From contig NZ_JAMGBG010000032.1 of assembly GCF_023516595.1 (NCBI RefSeq), forward strand, positions 1 through 64,000: a stretch of 64,000 nt of DNA, read 5' to 3'. This document shows, piece by piece, positions 61,742 through 64,000 of this stretch. The notes beneath the pieces are model-generated. The model saw only the letters and a list, made by a program, of their open reading frames with translations. It did no database searches and was not told where the DNA came from. Position numbers and translations under genes: made by a program. Every line of letters begins with the position of its first letter. The first letter of the stretch is position 1. Source of the DNA: Streptomyces neyagawaensis. Lineage in GTDB: Bacteria > Actinomycetota > Actinomycetes > Streptomycetales > Streptomycetaceae.

Positions 61742-62797
61742 TCAGCTGGTCTTGACCTTGATCTCGCCGCTGATGATCTTCTCCTTGGCCGTGGCGATGG
61801 CCTCCTGGAGCTCGGTGTCGCTCTTGAACTTCGGGTTGGAGTCGGCGAGGCCGACCTCGCCGGTCTTCAGATCGCCCCTGACGATACCGGTCGCGGGCTT
61901 GCCGTCCTCGACCGACTTCGCCAGGTTGTACACCGCCTTGGCGACGTCCTTCGTCGCCGAGGTCAGGATGAAGTCCTTGTACTTCGCGAGGGCTTCCTGC
62001 TTGTACTGGTCGGAGTCGACGCCGATCGCCCAGATCTGGTCGACCTCGGCGGCCTCGATCACGCCCTGGCCGGACAGACCCGCCGCCGCGTAGATGACAT
62101 CGGCCTTCTTCTCGATCTGGCCCTCGGCGGCCGTCTTGCCCTTGTCGGGGCTGGAGAAGCCGCCCTCCTCGGCCGTCTGGGTGAGGTACTGGGTGAGCAC
62201 CTTGGCCTTGGGGTTGGTGTCCTTGACGCCCTGCTCGAAGCCGGCCTGGAACTTGTGGATCAGCGGGATGTCCACGCCGCCCACGAAGCCGACCACGTTC
62301 GTCTTGGTGCTCTTGGCGGCCGCGACGCCCGCGAGGTACGAGGCCTGCTCCTCGGAGAAGACCAGGTCGGCCACGTTCTTCAGCTGGACGGTGGAGTCGT
62401 CCACGATGCCGAAGGTGGTGTCCGGGTACTGCTCGGCGGCCTCCTTCACGGCGGTCGCGTACGCGTAGCCGACGCCGATGACCGGGTTGTAGCCCTGCTT
62501 GGCCAGGGAGACCAGGCGCTGCTCCTTGTCGGCGTCCGTCTCGCCCTCGGTGGGCTCGATGTCCTGGGTCTGGTACCCGAACTCCTTCTTCGCCTGCTCC
62601 AGGCCCGCGAACGCGGCGTCGTTGAAGGACTGGTCGCCCTTGCCGCCGACGTCGTACGCGATCGCGAGACCCTTGTCGCCGCCCTTCGAGTCGGAGGAGG
62701 ACGAGGCCTCCGTCGAGGTGCCGCCACAGGCGGAGAGGGCGAGGGCGAGGGAGGCGGTCGCTGCGCCTGCGACCGCGATGCGGGAAACCCGGCGCAT
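61742..62797 (-). CDS. BMP-family nucleoside-binding lipoprotein
   Basis: 351 residues from ATG 62797 with AGGAG 11 nt upstream. The signal peptide ends in LALSACGG (lipobox), then a Ser/Lys-rich linker. The BMP/Med fold follows: LAIAYDVGGKGDQSFNDAAFAGLEQA, YNPVIGVGYAYATAVKEAAEQYPD, FGIVDDSTVQLKNV, LVFSEEQASYLAGVAAA, VVGFVGGVDIPLIHKFQAGFEQG, and DVIYAAAGLSGQGVIEAAE. Members such as PnrA bind purine nucleosides for ABC uptake, and it fits the adjacent importer. It is in its own transcription unit, followed by a terminator. A partial copy of the CTACGCGCGTAG palindrome lies 84 bp upstream. Confidence 0.95.
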   Translation of the reverse strand: MRRVSRIAVAGAATASLALALSACGGTSTEASSSSDSKGGDKGLAIAYDVGGKGDQSFNDAAFAGLEQAKKEFGYQTQDIEPTEGETDADKEQRLVSLAKQGYNPVIGVGYAYATAVKEAAEQYPDTTFGIVDDSTVQLKNVADLVFSEEQASYLAGVAAAKSTKTNVVGFVGGVDIPLIHKFQAGFEQGVKDTNPKAKVLTQYLTQTAEEGGFSSPDKGKTAAEGQIEKKADVIYAAAGLSGQGVIEAAEVDQIWAIGVDSDQYKQEALAKYKDFILTSATKDVAKAVYNLAKSVEDGKPATGIVRGDLKTGEVGLADSNPKFKSDTELQEAIATAKEKIISGEIKVKTS

Positions 62798-62880
62798 GTT
62801 CTGGTGCTCCTAGTCGTACAAGCGCCGGAGGGTACTGCTCAGTGGTGCTTCACAGCGTCGGCGCTGGCTTTCGCCGAGGG

Positions 62881-62892
62881 TAACGCGCGTAG
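62881..62892. promoter_or_regulatory. Variant nucleoside palindrome (10/12 match)
   Basis: TAACGCGCGTAG differs from CTACGCGCGTAG only in the first two bases. It lies 84 bp upstream of the lipoprotein ATG. Confidence 0.5.
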
Positions 62893-63074
62893 ACCCTGGC
62901 GGGAAAGCCCCGGTTGCCCTGTTGTTATGGGGCCGTGTCGCAAGGGGTGGTGGGGGTTGGCGGCGGGCGGTGGGGGGTGGTTTCGGGTGAGGGTGCGGGG
63001 GTGGGTTCGTTGTGGCTGGTGGGGCGGGTCCGTGCGGGTCGGAGGGGGCCGACGCGGGCGGTGGGGGGTGGCTT

Positions 63075-63305
63075 CGGTGGGGCGCGGGTGCGGGTTCGAT
63101 GTGGCTGGTCGCGCAGTTCCCCGCGCCCCTGGCGGGGGTGCCCTGGCGGTGAGGGGAAGTGGGGCTTGCCTGGGTGTCGAGTGAGTGGCGGGGTGTGGTG
63201 CATTTTTCGCCGCCGGGGGGGGCTGACGGGAGGTCTGTCGCGACTCACCGCGCGGGGCCGTGCCGCAAAGGGGTGGGGGTTGGCGCGGGCGGTGGAGGGG
63301 GTTTC
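63075..63305 (+). repeat. 231-bp tandem repeat, unit 1
   Basis: It begins CGGTGGGGCGCGGGTGCGGG and holds the dispersed element GCGCAGTTCCCCGCGCCCC at 63111-63131. It is followed directly by unit 2. Parts of a further degenerate unit precede it from about 62930. Confidence 0.85.
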
Positions 63306-63490
63306 CGGTGGGGCGCGAGTGCGGGTTCGATGTGGCTGGTCGCGCAGTTCCCCGCGCCCCTGGCGGGGGTGCCCTGGGGCGGTGAGGGGAAGTGGGGCTT
63401 GCCTGGGTGTCGAGTGGGTGGATTCGGGGGTGTGGTGCATTTCTGGCCACCGGGGGGTGGGGGCCCGTCGCGGCTCACCGCGTGGGGCCG
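63306..63490 (+). repeat. 231-bp tandem repeat, unit 2 (partial)
   Basis: It closely follows unit 1 from 63075, including the dispersed element at 63342-63362 and the CTTGCCTGGGTGTCGAGTG block. It has a few indels. Confidence 0.85.
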
Positions 63491-63671
63491 TGAACACCCG
63501 CGTTGAGGGCGCCGGGCGCAACATCTCTCCGGCCGCCAGGCGTCCCAGCGGGGCGCGGCGCGCGACGCCCGCCGGGCGTCCCGACAAGGGCGCGGCGCGC
63601 GACCGTCGGCGGGCCGGCGCGCGGTCGGGGCGAGCCCGGCCGCATCTCGCTGCGCCTCGCCGCACTACCGG

Positions 63672-63974
63672 TGGGCATCCCCGTGACGAGGCCCGTGGGC
63701 GTACCTGTGACGGGACCCGTGAGCATCCCCGCGACGAGACCCGTCAGCATCCCGTGACGGGACCCGCGGCCATCCCCGCGACGAGACCCGTCAACATCCC
63801 CGCAACGGGACCCGTGAGCATCCCGTGACGGGCCCCGCGGCCATCCCCGTGCCGGGACCCGTCAGCATCCCGTGACGGGCCCCGCAGCCATCCCCGCAAC
63901 GAGACCCGTCAACATCCCGTGACGGGCCCCGCAGCCATCCCCGCGACGAGACCCGTCAGCATCCCGTGACGGGG
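63672..63974 (+). repeat. 23/24-bp minisatellite array
   Basis: About 13 units of the form GAGACCCGTCAGCATCCC followed by CGCGAC or GTGAC. Units alternate between 24 and 23 bp. The shorter form contains CCCGTGACGGG, a small palindrome. The array continues almost to the window edge. Confidence 0.85.
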
Positions 63975-64000
63975 CGCCGTGGGCTTTCTGTCCTGTGAAA

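Larger units (their letters stand above)
62798..64000. other. Repeat-rich 1.2-kb region, no convincing gene
   Basis: After the promoter region of the lipoprotein gene the sequence consists mainly of a 231-bp tandem duplication (62930-63490) and a 23/24-bp minisatellite (63672-63974). Open frames on both strands have compositions set by the repeats (Arg/Gly/Pro-rich), lack ribosome-binding sites and are broken by 23-bp units. I annotate no gene. Confidence 0.65.

Noticed and set aside
62925..63665. Open frames of up to about 300 codons on both strands of the terminal repeat region
   Set aside because: Their sequences follow the 231-bp duplication, lack Shine-Dalgarno sites and have no recognisable domain; they end at repeat-unit length changes.
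63672..63974. Terminal minisatellite considered as a CRISPR array
   Set aside because: Units are contiguous with no unique spacers and no cas genes are present in the window.

Overview
The window is very GC-rich (roughly 70%), uses codons ending in G or C almost throughout, has many GTG starts, and carries genes that are hallmarks of Streptomyces (the afsQ1/afsQ2/sigQ system, the accA2/pccB/epsilon acyl-CoA carboxylase set, LAxTG wall anchoring, a class III adenylate cyclase). From memory, the gene order matches the S. coelicolor SCO4880s-SCO4940s in reverse; I could not run an alignment. I see no tRNA, rRNA, insertion sequence, prophage or CRISPR array. This is core chromosome, not an island.

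Layout. 0-6 kb: a partial ABM-like protein, a metallo-beta-lactamase-fold protein, a frameshifted msrA, an unknown protein, and a zinc alcohol dehydrogenase divergent from a MmyB-type regulator. 6-18 kb: a large secreted subtilase, a MacB-like ABC pair, an L,D-transpeptidase lipoprotein, an LAxTG surface protein, hutH and a GAF-GGDEF protein. 18-32 kb: enoyl-CoA hydratase, a proline-rich membrane protein, adenylate cyclase, then the acyl-CoA carboxylase neighbourhood (birA, pccB, epsilon subunit, maf, accA2), a TetR and a DeoR regulator, and an LpdA-type flavoprotein. 33-43 kb: purine nucleoside phosphorylase, phosphosugar mutase, two membrane proteins, deoC and a pair of aldehyde dehydrogenases. 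43-50 kb: a uridine-kinase-like protein, sigQ/afsQ1/afsQ2/lipoprotein, VanZ and PspC proteins. 50-55.7 kb: adenosine deaminase, a hydrolase-fold protein, a LysR/MFS pair, and a sigma factor overlapping a STAS gene. 55.7-64 kb: deoA and cdd in one operon with a BMP-type nucleoside ABC importer, then repeat-rich non-coding DNA.

The strongest system-level signal is a dispersed nucleoside-salvage network. The 12-bp palindrome CTACGCGCGTAG lies just upstream of the phosphorylase gene, deoC, add and the importer-cdd-deoA operon, and a 10/12 match lies upstream of the BMP lipoprotein. Together these genes would import nucleosides, deaminate and phosphorolyse them, and convert deoxyribose phosphate to glyceraldehyde-3-phosphate and acetaldehyde, which the adjacent dehydrogenase could oxidise. 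A DeoR-family regulator is in the window and is one candidate for reading the palindrome. Other points of note are an apparent AUC start codon on the importer ATPase, about a dozen genes with leaderless promoter geometry, two single-base frameshifts, and several families of intergenic repeats.
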